DNA of 64,000 nucleotides from Bacteroidota bacterium (GCA_947479085.1 CANJYB010000005.1:1-64000); one strand, 5' to 3'; shown: positions 1-8,292, counted from the stretch's first letter. The notes: generated by a model from the letters alone, not told the origin. Numbers and translations are program-made.

Positions 1-368
1 CCCGTTTCCGAAGAGCAATTAACCACCACACAAACAAAAATTTCAACACAGAGAACACCGAGGAAAAAAATAGAGCTTCAAAGAAAACTGCTCCGTGAAA
101 CTCCTTTAACTCTGCGAACTCTGTGTTGAAAGAAAACTTTTTTAACTCAGAGTTGAAAAAACAAAAAAAGCCCCCGTTTCCGAAGAGCAATTAACCACCA
201 CACAAACAAAAATTTCAACACAGAGAACACCGAGGAAAAAAATAGAGCTTCAAAGAAAACTGCTCCGTGAAACTCCTTTAACTCTGCGAACTCTGTGTTG
301 AAAAAAAACTTTTTTAACTCAGAGTTGAAAAAACAAAAAAAGCCCCCCGTTTCCGAAGAGCTTTTTTA
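1..368. repeat. 172-173 bp tandem direct repeat, two copies plus start of a third
   Basis: Two nearly identical units start at 1 and 173, and a third begins at 346 but diverges after about 20 bases. Each unit begins CCCGTTTCCGAAGAGC, contains the Bacteroidota-type stretch with CTCTGCGAACTCTGTGTTG, and ends in an A-rich run followed by GCCCC. No coding frame is convincing. A diverged copy in the opposite orientation lies at about 29797-29940. The copies differ by single bases, which suggests recent duplication. Function unknown. Confidence 0.9.
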
Positions 369-389
369 AAATCTGAAATCTGAAATCTA
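369..389. repeat. Heptanucleotide array overlapping a stop codon
   Basis: Three consecutive 7-bp units, AAATCTG, AAATCTG and AAATCTA. The last contains CTA, which is the TAG stop codon of the minus-strand gene that ends at 387. Similar heptamer arrays occur at 3608-3635, 54052-54086 and 57098-57139. Confidence 0.8.
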
Positions 390-1304
390 CCCCCTCACCA
401 TCCGTATCGTCACCTCCACCATTTTCCCTTTCTCCACAGTTATAGCCCTTCTCACCGAAATCCTCCCTTCAGCACTCGCATTAAAATAAGCCGGACCCGA
501 CATAATTCTTTCAATCTCATACTTATCATTAAAAGTATTACCCAACACAAACTTGCCATTCCTCTCACACTCCAATCTTCCATCAGTTATCGCACCACCA
601 TCCTCATCCCTCACCAAATGCGCCAACACAATATTATGTCTCCTTCCCAGCAGTATCGCGCGCGATTTCAATTCAAACTGATTCACCAAATTCGCATCAT
701 CCGTATCATCCAGGTAACTATGCAGCAACTCAATCTCCTGTTGAATAAACCCTTTCAGCAAATCAATTTCCGGCTGGATCAAATCCGTACCATCCGCCTT
801 TTTCTCTTTAATAATATTAATAGGTCTATTTCTCAAATCCACAAATGCCTGAATAGCATCCCCCATCGTAGTAATATTACCTGCAATAATATTTGTCAAA
901 ACTCCACCCGGACCTTTATTCGCATTCATCAGATTTTTCATATCATTAGCCCTTGTCGCAGCCAGCACATCATCCGCTTTAAAAATATAAGTTTTCGGAT
1001 GGTCCAGAGCAGTCGCTATCTCATCCAGTCCCAACTGTTCTGCTTTCACCTTTCCTCTCAATGCATACTTAATCACCTGTTTCGCCATTTCCTCTTTTGC
1101 CAGTTCTTTTTCATTGCTCACTTCACCGTAGTCATGCTGCTGCGCATCTTCAGCCGCTTGTATAGCCGCCACCTGGGCAGCAATGCCTGTAATTATAGTA
1201 TTCATACCTTCAATTCCGCCTATAACCGTAAGGTGATCAGCATCACTGTTAAACTCATCACATCTTTCTCCGGCTTCAAGTTCAGCCCTTTGTAAATCTT
1301 TCAT
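387..1304 (-). CDS. Hypothetical protein, 305 aa
   Basis: I do not recognise this protein. It starts MKDLQRAELEAGERCDEF and has no signal peptide or clear membrane span. Residues about 30-60 are alanine-rich and hydrophobic enough to form an amphipathic helix. The middle is rich in Asp, Glu and Lys and looks helical, with repeated I/L spacing around residues 150-200. The last 60 residues look beta-rich and end VTIRMVRG. The intact length with ordinary codon use argues for a real gene. The overlapping plus-strand frame at 618-1295 is low-complexity and is taken as its shadow. The stop codon is formed by a heptanucleotide repeat array, and a 21-bp minisatellite lies upstream of the start. Confidence 0.75.
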   Translation of the reverse strand: MKDLQRAELEAGERCDEFNSDADHLTVIGGIEGMNTIITGIAAQVAAIQAAEDAQQHDYGEVSNEKELAKEEMAKQVIKYALRGKVKAEQLGLDEIATALDHPKTYIFKADDVLAATRANDMKNLMNANKGPGGVLTNIIAGNITTMGDAIQAFVDLRNRPINIIKEKKADGTDLIQPEIDLLKGFIQQEIELLHSYLDDTDDANLVNQFELKSRAILLGRRHNIVLAHLVRDEDGGAITDGRLECERNGKFVLGNTFNDKYEIERIMSGPAYFNASAEGRISVRRAITVEKGKMVEVTIRMVRG

Positions 1305-1389
1305 TTTTTCTCTTACGCCCTACTTTGCTCAGGCGATTTTTATTTAGTTAATTATTTATCAAATTAGTTTTTTCATTCTTTTCAATTTA

Positions 1390-1656
1390 TCATCCATCCC
1401 CGACAACATATCATCCATTCCCTACAATATTTCATCCATCCCCGACAATATTTCATCCATTCCCGACAACATATCATCCATTCCCGACAATATATCATCC
1501 ATTCCCGACAATATTTCATCCATCCCCGACAATATATCATCCATTCCCGACAATATTTCATCCATCCCCTACAATATTTCATCCATCCCCGACAACATAT
1601 CATCCATCCCCTACAATATTTCATCCATCCCCGACAATATTTCATCCATTTCAGTC
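1390..1656. repeat. 21-bp minisatellite, 12 full copies plus a degenerate one
   Basis: Units of exactly 21 bp start at 1390, 1411, 1432 and so on to 1621, with a decayed copy at 1642. The unit is TCATCCATYCCCGACAAYAT plus one base. Variation is confined to a few positions: C/T after CCAT, CGAC versus CTAC, and the last three bases. Because 21 is divisible by three, several frames stay open. One minus-strand frame reads as a D-E-I-L-S-G-M heptad, but units carrying CTAC put a TAG stop into that frame. No plus-strand frame has an ATG upstream of the array. Probably non-coding, or the remains of a heptad-repeat coding sequence. Confidence 0.9.
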
Positions 1657-1821
1657 AAAATGATAAAAAAACATACGCTCACTCCCTTCATCAAAGCACC
1701 ATTTAAAGGGTTTCACTAAACTATGTCAAAGAACGAGGTGAAAAGAATGCTTTAAATCTAATACTAAGGTAGAGGGTAAAAAGAAAGGATTTTTAAAAAA
1801 AAGCCCTGCAGGGCGAAAATG

Positions 1822-2400
1822 CTAAAATATATTTTTCCCCGCACCGGTCAAAAAAGCTTTTTCCTCTCTTGTCAAATCATCAATTACATGAGCAAAACAA
1901 GCATCAAATTTTTGTCTCTTTTGCAAAGGAGAAAGCTGCTCATATTCCATGAGTATCAACTTATGCGCTTCACACGATTTTGTAAGCATGTTTCTCATAA
2001 TGATACCAAAGTCCGGAAAAGTACGGCTCAGGTAATTCAAATTATATTTGGAAATAACAAGTAAAGTGCTTTCTATTCTCGAAACAATACGCTGATTAGA
2101 AACTACCCCGTTTTCAAAACTATAACAATCCACCACCACACTATTATACGGTTCAAAAAACATTGCCCTTATTTTCTTTTCCCCGTTTGCATACGTTGAT
2201 TCAGCTTTAAATATTCCTGAATAAATAATACCTACTTCACCACATATTTTATTTTGCCCGCAGAACTCCTCATTATTTTTAAACGTCACACAATTAAATT
2301 TACTTATAATTAAATCCATATCCGCACACGAAAAGTTTTTACCCTCCGGGGTAGAAGTAAAAAAAGCAATTAAACAATCCGAATAAGCAGACAACATCAA
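1822..2400 (-). CDS. Crp/Fnr-like cyclic-nucleotide-binding-domain protein lacking the HTH, 192 aa
   Basis: The order of elements fits the Bacteroidota Crp/Fnr family: a beta-roll segment at residues about 30-115 with a GIIYSGIFKAE strand and a tail of turns, then the long C helix (about 115-150), then a segment resembling the conserved SPLQKRQKFDACFAHV helix. In intact members a winged HTH with a recognition helix of the LGITPETLSRIR type follows. Here the protein stops at LTREEKAFLTGAGKNIF, so the DNA-binding helix appears to be missing. It may be a degenerate regulator or a sensor-only protein. The start could be either of the first two Met codons. Confidence 0.55.
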   Translation of the reverse strand: MMLSAYSDCLIAFFTSTPEGKNFSCADMDLIISKFNCVTFKNNEEFCGQNKICGEVGIIYSGIFKAESTYANGEKKIRAMFFEPYNSVVVDCYSFENGVVSNQRIVSRIESTLLVISKYNLNYLSRTFPDFGIIMRNMLTKSCEAHKLILMEYEQLSPLQKRQKFDACFAHVIDDLTREEKAFLTGAGKNIF

Positions 2401-2760
2401 ACCACTATTTTTTAATTTTCGGAAAATAAAATAACTGCCCCGCCAATAGTTAAACTAACGGAATATGTGGCTGGTGGAAGCTACCAGCCGGAGCAATGAT
2501 TTTAAAGAGCGAAAAGGTTAATTTAAGATAGTAGCGGTTTTTATCAAATCATTAGAGGTTTTAAGGTTAAACACAAAAAAGGTAACTTGTTTAGGTCTGT
2601 AAAGTTTCTTCATGCTTTTATGAGATTTGATTAATACGAGAACAAAAATAAAAAATGTTTTCGAAATAATAAATACAGTAAAACAATTTTATTTCTAAAA
2701 AGATGTTAAAATTAATATGCCTATATTCGTGGTATATAAATAAAGGGGTTTTCAAATAGA
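2401..2760. other. 360-bp intergenic region
   Basis: No supported gene. It carries a short hairpin at 2469-2489 (GGCTGGT, 7-base loop, ACCAGCC). The stretch before 2761 is AT-rich and must hold the promoter of the secreted-protein gene, but I see no unambiguous -33/-7 pair. Confidence 0.6.
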
Positions 2761-3729
2761 ATGAAAAAAATTATCTTCCTTTCAGTTCTGCTGAACTTAT
2801 TTCAGTTTATATCTGTTAAATCTCAAAACTTAGTTCCGAATCCCAGTTTTGAGTTTTTTACACAATGTCCAACATCTGATGGGCAAACCGACTTTGCTTT
2901 TCCGTGGTACGATCCTACTGGCGCTACATCTGATTATTTCAACGCCTGTGCGAATCCATCTTATTTAGGAGTACCAAATAATTCTGGTTTTAATTGTTAT
3001 CAACCAGCAAAAACAGGAAGTGCATACTGCGGTTTTTTCTCAATTAATAGTGGTCTCCCCAATTATAGGGAGTATATTCAAGTAGAGTTAACAGATAGTT
3101 TGATATACAATGTTTGTTATTATATTGAATTTTATTTAAGTCTGGCAAATACTTCTTCTTACGGAACAAACAATATTGGTTGTTATATATCCAATACAGC
3201 AGTTACAACTGCCCAGCCTAACATTTTAAATTATACGCCTCAAATTTTGGCTGTAGGTAATCCTGTAATAAATGATACCGTTAATTGGGTAAAAGTTTCA
3301 GGTTATTATACGGCATTTGGAGGTGAAAAATACATTACAATAGGCAATTTTAATACGAATGCAAATACAAATGTTGCAGTTAATGATACTGTTACATTTT
3401 ATCCGGCAAATGACACCAGTTCTTATTATTATGTAGATGATGTAACTTTAATAGATTGCTCACAAATAGGAATAAATGAGATAGAAGGAAATTGTAATTT
3501 TATACTCTTCCCCAACCCCGCTTCCGGTAACCTAACCATTTCTTTTGCGTATAATAACACAAAGGCAATCGTTAACATTACAGATATAACAGGGAAAATT
3601 GTTTTACAATCCGAAATCCATAATCCGAAATCCGAAATTGATTTAACAGGTTTTGCAGATGGGATGTATTTTGTACAAATAAAAACAGGTGATTTTACCG
3701 AAACAAAAAAACTAATCGTTGAGAAATAA
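2761..3729 (+). CDS. Secreted T9SS type A sorting-domain protein, 322 aa
   Basis: An N-terminal signal peptide (about residues 1-21, MKKIIFLSVLLNLFQFISV) leads into an NLVPNPSFE segment, as in two paralogues in this window (24082-25281 and 28770-29729). The body (about 22-230) is beta-rich, with a YYYVDDVTL strand near its end typical of a jelly-roll domain. The last 75 residues are a type A T9SS sorting domain: NPASGNLTISF, then IVNITDITGK, then GMYFVQIKTGDFTETKKLIV. It should therefore be exported to the periplasm by Sec and delivered to the surface or medium by T9SS. A four-copy heptanucleotide repeat lies inside the sorting domain coding sequence at 3608-3635, currently in frame. The specific function is unknown. 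Confidence 0.85.
   Translation: MKKIIFLSVLLNLFQFISVKSQNLVPNPSFEFFTQCPTSDGQTDFAFPWYDPTGATSDYFNACANPSYLGVPNNSGFNCYQPAKTGSAYCGFFSINSGLPNYREYIQVELTDSLIYNVCYYIEFYLSLANTSSYGTNNIGCYISNTAVTTAQPNILNYTPQILAVGNPVINDTVNWVKVSGYYTAFGGEKYITIGNFNTNANTNVAVNDTVTFYPANDTSSYYYVDDVTLIDCSQIGINEIEGNCNFILFPNPASGNLTISFAYNNTKAIVNITDITGKIVLQSEIHNPKSEIDLTGFADGMYFVQIKTGDFTETKKLIVEK
3608..3635. repeat. Heptanucleotide repeat in a T9SS sorting-domain coding sequence
   Basis: Four 7-bp units: AATCCGA, AATCCAT, AATCCGA, AATCCGA. They encode part of the linker just before the last beta strands of the sorting domain. A unit of 7 bp is not a multiple of three, so gain or loss of a copy would shift the frame. Confidence 0.85.
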
Positions 3730-3829
3730 TATACCAATGACTTTACATACTTACTTGAACTACCTTTTAAATAGTCCTATTGCGAGGAACTTGTCTTTAA
3801 ATAAATTATCTTTGTAAAAAACAAACGCT

Positions 3830-4084
3830 ATGCAGGTAATAAATCAAAAAGTACACATTAATAAAGACGGAATATTAAAATTGGAAATTCCTACTCAATT
3901 GTCAGAAGCAGATGTTGATTTGGTTGTAGTTATAAGCCCTTCTGTTAATTCACCCAAAGATGGTTTAAGCGAATCTGAAATTTTATTAGTAGAAGAACGT
4001 TGGGAAGAATATCAGAAAAACCCCGAAAACGCTAAGACCTGGAAAGAAGTAAAGGCCTCTCTTTTAAAAAAGTATGATATATAG
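3830..4084 (+). CDS. Antitoxin of a ParE-type toxin-antitoxin pair, 84 aa
   Basis: Small protein whose N-terminus (MQVINQKVHINKDGILKLEIP) resembles the beta-hairpin found in many antitoxins. An acidic helical C-terminal half follows (SESEILLVEERWEEYQKNPENAKTWKEV), as in addiction-module antidotes whose C-terminus wraps the toxin. It overlaps the downstream ParE-like gene by 11 bases, the usual gene order and coupling for such modules. A TATCTTTG -7-like box lies at 3807-3814. No DNA-binding motif is obvious, so autoregulation is inference from the family. Confidence 0.8.
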   Translation: MQVINQKVHINKDGILKLEIPTQLSEADVDLVVVISPSVNSPKDGLSESEILLVEERWEEYQKNPENAKTWKEVKASLLKKYDI

Positions 4085-4370
4085 TCTTGTTATTTCATTG
4101 CCTGCCGAAACAGACATTGAAGAAATAATAGAATGGTATGGAAAGGAAAATAAAGATCTAAGCAGAGAGTTTGTAGAAATTCTTGAACAAACATTAGAGC
4201 AGGTTATTTCCAATCCCTTTCTTTTTCAGCAAGTGTTTAAAGACTATCGCAAAGTAGATACTGCAAAATTTCCTTATAAAATAATTTATCGCATCTCCGA
4301 AAACAAAATTATTGTGTTAGCGGTAATACATCACAAGCGAAATCCTGAAGTTTGGAAAAACAGAAAATAA
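4074..4370 (+). CDS. ParE/RelE-superfamily toxin, 98 aa
   Basis: Compact basic protein with the ParE pattern: an initial strand (YSLVISLPAETDIEEIIEWY), a helical hairpin, then the conserved beta core (VDTAKFPYKIIYRISENKIIVLAVIHHKRNPEVW). The FPYKIIYRI segment, the VLAVIHHKR strand and the terminal W are typical of this family. Family members inhibit gyrase (ParE) or cleave mRNA on the ribosome (RelE); the sequence does not decide which. The start codon lies inside the antitoxin gene, consistent with translational coupling. It appears intact. Confidence 0.88.
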   Translation: MIYSLVISLPAETDIEEIIEWYGKENKDLSREFVEILEQTLEQVISNPFLFQQVFKDYRKVDTAKFPYKIIYRISENKIIVLAVIHHKRNPEVWKNRK

Positions 4371-4498
4371 ATTCCACACATGTAAAAATGTAAACGAATT
4401 ACTATTGTTTATTAAAATAATAAGATTTTTTAATCCTTCTTACTGTAACCTCCACAAAGCTTTAAACGTATAATTAATATAAAGATAAGAATACACTC

Positions 4499-4903
4499 AT
4501 GACTTACCCCAAAATGATACCGCCCGCAACTGCAACCCTTTACGAAGGAGAGCTGGCTACCTTTTGGTTTGACGAAAACGGAATACTTTGTGCCATTTCC
4601 AAAAACATACCCCGTACATTGCAAATGCAAAAAGATAATTATGCCTTTATAAATAAAATAACAGCAAACAAAAAAGTATGTGTACTTACCGACACCACCA
4701 ACTCGTTGCCGCAAGACAAAGCAATAAGAGATTATCTTTCTACTGAAATACCAAAAGCATTTAAAGCCATGGCCATTATTTCCAAATCTCCGCTTGGGCA
4801 AATAGTGGCCAATATATTTGTCTCGGTACAACAAAATATTATCCCCATAAAATTTTTTCAACATGAGCACGAAGCCAAAGAATGGCTAAAAAACTATCTT
4901 TAA
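4499..4903 (+). CDS. STAS/SpoIIAA-like domain protein, 134 aa
   Basis: A short cytosolic protein with alternating strands and helices: GELATFWFDENGILCAISK, then KVCVLTDTT, then FKAMAIISKSPLGQIVANIF, then IPIKFFQHEHEAKEWL. This matches the small Bacteroidota proteins with a STAS/SpoIIAA-like fold (DUF7793 type) in which the last segment gives an HEHEAKEWL-like helix. Family function is not established. It is followed 55 bases downstream by the DOPA-dioxygenase-like gene on the same strand, so cotranscription is possible. Confidence 0.6.
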   Translation: MTYPKMIPPATATLYEGELATFWFDENGILCAISKNIPRTLQMQKDNYAFINKITANKKVCVLTDTTNSLPQDKAIRDYLSTEIPKAFKAMAIISKSPLGQIVANIFVSVQQNIIPIKFFQHEHEAKEWLKNYL

Positions 4904-4957
4904 ATCCTTTTTTATTTCTGACCTTTGCTCCCTGCAAGATTTTTAGTTTAGCATATA

Positions 4958-5848
4958 ATGAACAGAAAAAACTTTTTGAAAACGTTAGCATTATTACCTT
5001 TAACAGGAGCAGCAATGAAATTGAACGAACTAAACACCATGGCGGCTTCATTTGCCGCTACCGAACAAATGCCGGTATTATTTATGGGCCACGGCAGCCC
5101 CATGAATGCCATCGAGGAAAACGAATTTGTAGCCGGGTTTAGAAATGCTGGAAAAGGAATTCCCAAACCCAATGCCGTACTATGCATATCTGCCCATTGG
5201 GAAACCAGGGGAACTTTTATAACAGCCATGGAAAAACCCAGAACTATCCATGATTTCGGTGGTTTTCCACAGGCATTGTTTGATGTACAATACCCCGCAC
5301 CCGGAAGTCCGCAAATAGCAAAAGAAACCAAAGAGACCATAAAAAAAACAGTGGTAGGCCTGGATGAAAAATGGGGGTTGGACCACGGCTGCTGGAGTGT
5401 GGTAAAACATTTATACCCCAATGCCGATGTGCCGGTTATCCAGATGAGTATTGATTATACCCAGACACCTCAATATCATTACGAACTGGCAAAAGAACTG
5501 GCATCACTTCGTAAAAAAGGAGTGTTAATAATAGGCAGTGGAAACATGGTGCACAACCTTGGCATGGTGGCGTGGGATAAATTAAATACAGTGGATTATG
5601 CTTACGACTGGGCAGCAGAGGCAAGTGCTAAAATGAAAAAGTACATCCTTACCAACGACCATCAGCAACTCATCAATTTCAAGTCGCAGGGAAAAGCCTT
5701 CGACCTGGCCATACCCACTCCCGAACACTACCTTCCATTGCTGTATACATTGGCATTAAAAGGAGAAAACGAAAAAGTAAGTTTGTTTAACGACAAAGCA
5801 GTGGCAGGTTCCTTAACCATGACATCATTAAAAATAGAAAAGGCATAA
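4958..5848 (+). CDS. ygiD: 4,5-DOPA extradiol dioxygenase-like protein (LigB/YgiD family), 296 aa
   Basis: The protein matches the YgiD group of class III extradiol dioxygenases. Candidate metal-ligand positions are visible: H45 in MGHGSPMNA, H80 in SAHWETRG, H198 in GSGNMVHNLG and the later PTPEHYLPLLY. Members bind one metal ion and open aromatic diol rings; the E. coli enzyme acts on DOPA, and the natural substrate here is unknown. An N-terminal extension of about 38 residues (MNRKNFLKTLALLPLTGAA) looks like an export signal, which is unusual beside the roughly 260-residue cytosolic E. coli protein. The esterase-like gene starts 5 bases downstream, suggesting an operon. Confidence 0.85.
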   Translation: MNRKNFLKTLALLPLTGAAMKLNELNTMAASFAATEQMPVLFMGHGSPMNAIEENEFVAGFRNAGKGIPKPNAVLCISAHWETRGTFITAMEKPRTIHDFGGFPQALFDVQYPAPGSPQIAKETKETIKKTVVGLDEKWGLDHGCWSVVKHLYPNADVPVIQMSIDYTQTPQYHYELAKELASLRKKGVLIIGSGNMVHNLGMVAWDKLNTVDYAYDWAAEASAKMKKYILTNDHQQLINFKSQGKAFDLAIPTPEHYLPLLYTLALKGENEKVSLFNDKAVAGSLTMTSLKIEKA

Positions 5849-5853
5849 GGCAC

Positions 5854-6564
5854 ATGAAATGGATATTACCACTATTATTATTTGCATCCGTTAATCTGAA
5901 CTGCCAGAATTTAAAACCCAAAGAACCTGTGCTGCATTATTTAATAAGAGAACCTAAAATAAAATCGGGCAAGCCACCTGTCATCATCCTGATGCATGGA
6001 ATACGCAGTAACGAACGCGACCTGTTTTCATTTGCTGATTTGCTTCCGGCTCAGTTCCTGGTGGTTTCGGCCCGGGCACCTTATTCATTAGGTAATGATG
6101 GTTATGCCTGGTACCACGCTGATTTTTCAACCGATACACCTGTTATTAATGCAGAAGAAGCAGAGAAAAGCAGGGCAGTAGTAATTCAGTTTATTAACGA
6201 ATTAAAAGCAGTACATCCGTTTGACGAAACAAAAGTTTACCTCTGTGGATTCAGCCAGGGAGCCATCATGTCTTACAGTGTAGGGCTCACCCATCCGGAA
6301 CTTGTAAAGGGTATTGCAGTGATGAGCGGAAGAGTATTGGAAGAAGTAAAACCTAAAGTGGTGAAGAATAAAGTGCTTAAAAAGCTATCTGTTTTTATTT
6401 CGCATGGCATAAATGACAATGTAATAAAAGTGCAAAATGCCAGAAATGCAAAAACGTACCTGGAGAGTTTAGGTATTAGTCCTACCTATAAAGAATACAC
6501 AGAAGTTCATTCCATCAATAACGACATGCTTACCGACCTTGTGAATTGGTTAAGTAAAAAATAA
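5854..6564 (+). CDS. Phospholipase/carboxylesterase-type alpha/beta hydrolase, 236 aa
   Basis: Serine hydrolase of the carboxylesterase/YpfH type. The oxyanion loop is LMHGIRSNERDLFSFADLLP, the nucleophile is S135 in GFSQGA, the acidic residue is in HGINDNVIKV, and the catalytic His is probably that of EVHSINNDM near the C-terminus. A hydrophobic N-terminus (MKWILPLLLFASVNLNC) suggests export. It starts 5 bases after the dioxygenase-like gene, so both are probably translated from one message. The substrate cannot be inferred beyond an ester bond. Confidence 0.85.
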   Translation: MKWILPLLLFASVNLNCQNLKPKEPVLHYLIREPKIKSGKPPVIILMHGIRSNERDLFSFADLLPAQFLVVSARAPYSLGNDGYAWYHADFSTDTPVINAEEAEKSRAVVIQFINELKAVHPFDETKVYLCGFSQGAIMSYSVGLTHPELVKGIAVMSGRVLEEVKPKVVKNKVLKKLSVFISHGINDNVIKVQNARNAKTYLESLGISPTYKEYTEVHSINNDMLTDLVNWLSKK

Positions 6565-6566
6565 GC

Positions 6567-7388
6567 TTACTTAAATATCTTTTCGAAAAACAATTTCATT
6601 TCGTTAAACGAAGCAGTATCGGCAGCAGCATTATAAGCTATCGGCATATTAAATTTCTTTCCGGTTTCCGTAGCAGCCGGATTAGTAAAAGCATGCGTAG
6701 CTCCCGGATAAGATCTAAAAGTATAGCTTGCTCCGGCTTCATCCATTGCTTTCTTAAACTTATCCACTTCTTCTGCATTCACAAATTTATCTGCTTCACC
6801 ATTACAAACTAATATATCTGCTTTCAATAGTTTTTTATCGAGCGGCACACCGTTCAAACTGCCATGAAAACAAACCGCACCTTTTAAATTCTCTCCCAAT
6901 CGGGCAACATTTAATACAATGCCTCCTCCAAAACAATACCCAATAGCTGCTATTTTGGTAGTATCGGCCATAGGGTATGTTTTTATTTTTGCAACGGCAG
7001 CATCAAATCTCGCTTTTGCCATTTGCGGATTCTGATAAAAAGGCCCTGCTAATTTACCTGCTGCTTCCGGATTGTCCACTATGGTGCCATTTCCATACAT
7101 GTCTACTGCAATGGCCAGATAACCAAGTTCGGCAAGTTGTTTGGCCCTGTTTTTAGCATAATCTGTTAAGCCCCACCATTCCGGAACGATAAGCACTACC
7201 GGTCGTTTAGCATCAGTGGCCTCATTCCAGGCAACAAACCCTTTCATAGTAACACTATCCCCGGAGTAGGATACGCTCTCTTCTTTAATTGATACTTTTC
7301 CCGTTTCCATAGTTTTTGAAGTGGAATTGCTGTTGCAGGCTATTAATAATAGCATCGCTGCAGCCCCGGTTAATTGTAATTTTTTCAT
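6567..7388 (-). CDS. Dienelactone hydrolase family lipoprotein, 273 aa
   Basis: The N-terminus has a lipoprotein signal with Cys18 (LLLIACNS), so the mature protein is probably lipid-anchored. The catalytic part has the dienelactone-hydrolase arrangement: VPEWWG with the Glu that pairs with the nucleophile, C152 in GYCFGGG, an acidic residue in NGEADKFV, and His in GATHAFTNP. Members hydrolyse dienelactone or other esters; the lipoprotein form in Bacteroidota has no assigned substrate. It converges with the esterase gene, with a 2-base gap between the stop codons. Confidence 0.88.
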   Translation of the reverse strand: MKKLQLTGAAAMLLLIACNSNSTSKTMETGKVSIKEESVSYSGDSVTMKGFVAWNEATDAKRPVVLIVPEWWGLTDYAKNRAKQLAELGYLAIAVDMYGNGTIVDNPEAAGKLAGPFYQNPQMAKARFDAAVAKIKTYPMADTTKIAAIGYCFGGGIVLNVARLGENLKGAVCFHGSLNGVPLDKKLLKADILVCNGEADKFVNAEEVDKFKKAMDEAGASYTFRSYPGATHAFTNPAATETGKKFNMPIAYNAAADTASFNEMKLFFEKIFK

Positions 7389-7697
7389 GTTCTTATTTTG
7401 TTGTGTAAAATTAGATATTCCTTTTTTAATTTGGGTCTAAACAATAGAGTTTTTAAATATTAATATTCAGTACGAGTCCAAAATGTTTGTTGCATCTGAC
7501 TTTTTTAAACAAGTCTCCTCTTTCAACTGTCTGGCCATGGCTCCCATCCCCTTTTTTCAAGGGGAGGGGTCGGGGGAGAGGTCTCGAAATCAGGATTGTC
7601 ACTTAACCAATTCTTAAAACAATAATTCACAACTTTTGTTTAATATTTTTTTTTGACGAAAAAAATTAAGTTCTTTGTTCTGTTAAATAATAACCAA
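7389..7697. other. Intergenic region with a GC-rich palindromic repeat
   Basis: No gene supported. At about 7545-7569 there is a C-rich/G-rich palindrome (TCCCCTTTTTTCAAGGGGA) followed by GGGTCGGGGGAGAGG. A related motif (CCCCTCTCAAAGAGGGG) occurs at 29744-29760 next to another secreted-protein gene, suggesting a dispersed repeat. Confidence 0.6.
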
Positions 7698-8291
7698 ATG
7701 GTAAAGAAATTTGTTTTTTTGAGTTTGTTATCTCTCTTCATCGTTTCCTGCAGCAGGGAAGCTGTTTTTTCGGATGTAAAAATAAACAACCGTTACACTG
7801 TATCCATTCCCGATTACCTGCAGCCATGCAGCGATTTGCACAAGGAAGCTTCCTTGCAATATCAGAACATTGAAAAAGATGTTTATGCCATTGTAATTGA
7901 TGAAAAGAAAAAAACAATGGTGAATTATGATTTGAACTTTAATGTGGATTTATATTTCAATAACATAGCCAAGCAGGGATTTATCGAAACCATTAAGAAT
8001 GGAAAAATTAGTATCCCCGGCCGTGAAACTATAAACGGAAACAAAGCGTTGATAGCTGAAGTGACAGGTATGGTTGACCAGACAGAGGTTTTTTATAAAC
8101 TGGCAGTGATAGAAACCCCCTTTACGTTTTACCAGATTTTGGTATGGACCCGCGCAGAAAACAAAACAAAGTACGAGCCCGACATGATGAAAATAATAGA
8201 ATCGTTTAAGGAAATGAAATTATCCAAGGACGAACTACCTGTTCCTAAAGAAGAACAACCTGAAAAATTTACAATAAAACTAAAGTACTAA
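7698..8291 (+). CDS. Putative lipoprotein, 197 aa
   Basis: ATG at 7698 gives MVKKFVFLSLLSLFIVSCSREAVF, a clean lipoprotein signal with the lipidated Cys in FIVSC. An upstream TTG in frame at 7653 would add 15 residues ahead of it and spoil the signal, so 7698 is preferred. The mature part contains a YTVSIPDYLQPC segment and a two-layer pattern that resembles small Bacteroidota envelope proteins with a fold like PsbP or LpqN; that resemblance is tentative. It ends in a Pro/Glu/Lys-rich tail. It converges on aspS. Confidence 0.7.
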   Translation: MVKKFVFLSLLSLFIVSCSREAVFSDVKINNRYTVSIPDYLQPCSDLHKEASLQYQNIEKDVYAIVIDEKKKTMVNYDLNFNVDLYFNNIAKQGFIETIKNGKISIPGRETINGNKALIAEVTGMVDQTEVFYKLAVIETPFTFYQILVWTRAENKTKYEPDMMKIIESFKEMKLSKDELPVPKEEQPEKFTIKLKY

Positions 8292-8292
8292 C

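Noticed and set aside
618-1295. 225-residue plus-strand ORF
   Set aside because: It overlaps the 387-1304 gene, with low-complexity Ile/Phe/His/Gln composition typical of an antisense shadow.
1382-1645. 87-residue minus-strand ORF made of MKYCRGW-like repeats
   Set aside because: It is the translation of a 21-bp minisatellite whose length is a multiple of three; it has no non-repeat coding sequence and an improbable Trp/Cys/Tyr composition.
1390-1656. CRISPR array
   Set aside because: The units are directly adjacent with no unique spacers between them, and no cas gene is in the window.
4430-4870. 146-residue minus-strand ORF
   Set aside because: It overlaps the STAS-like gene and is Cys/Tyr/Phe-rich, typical of a reverse-strand shadow.
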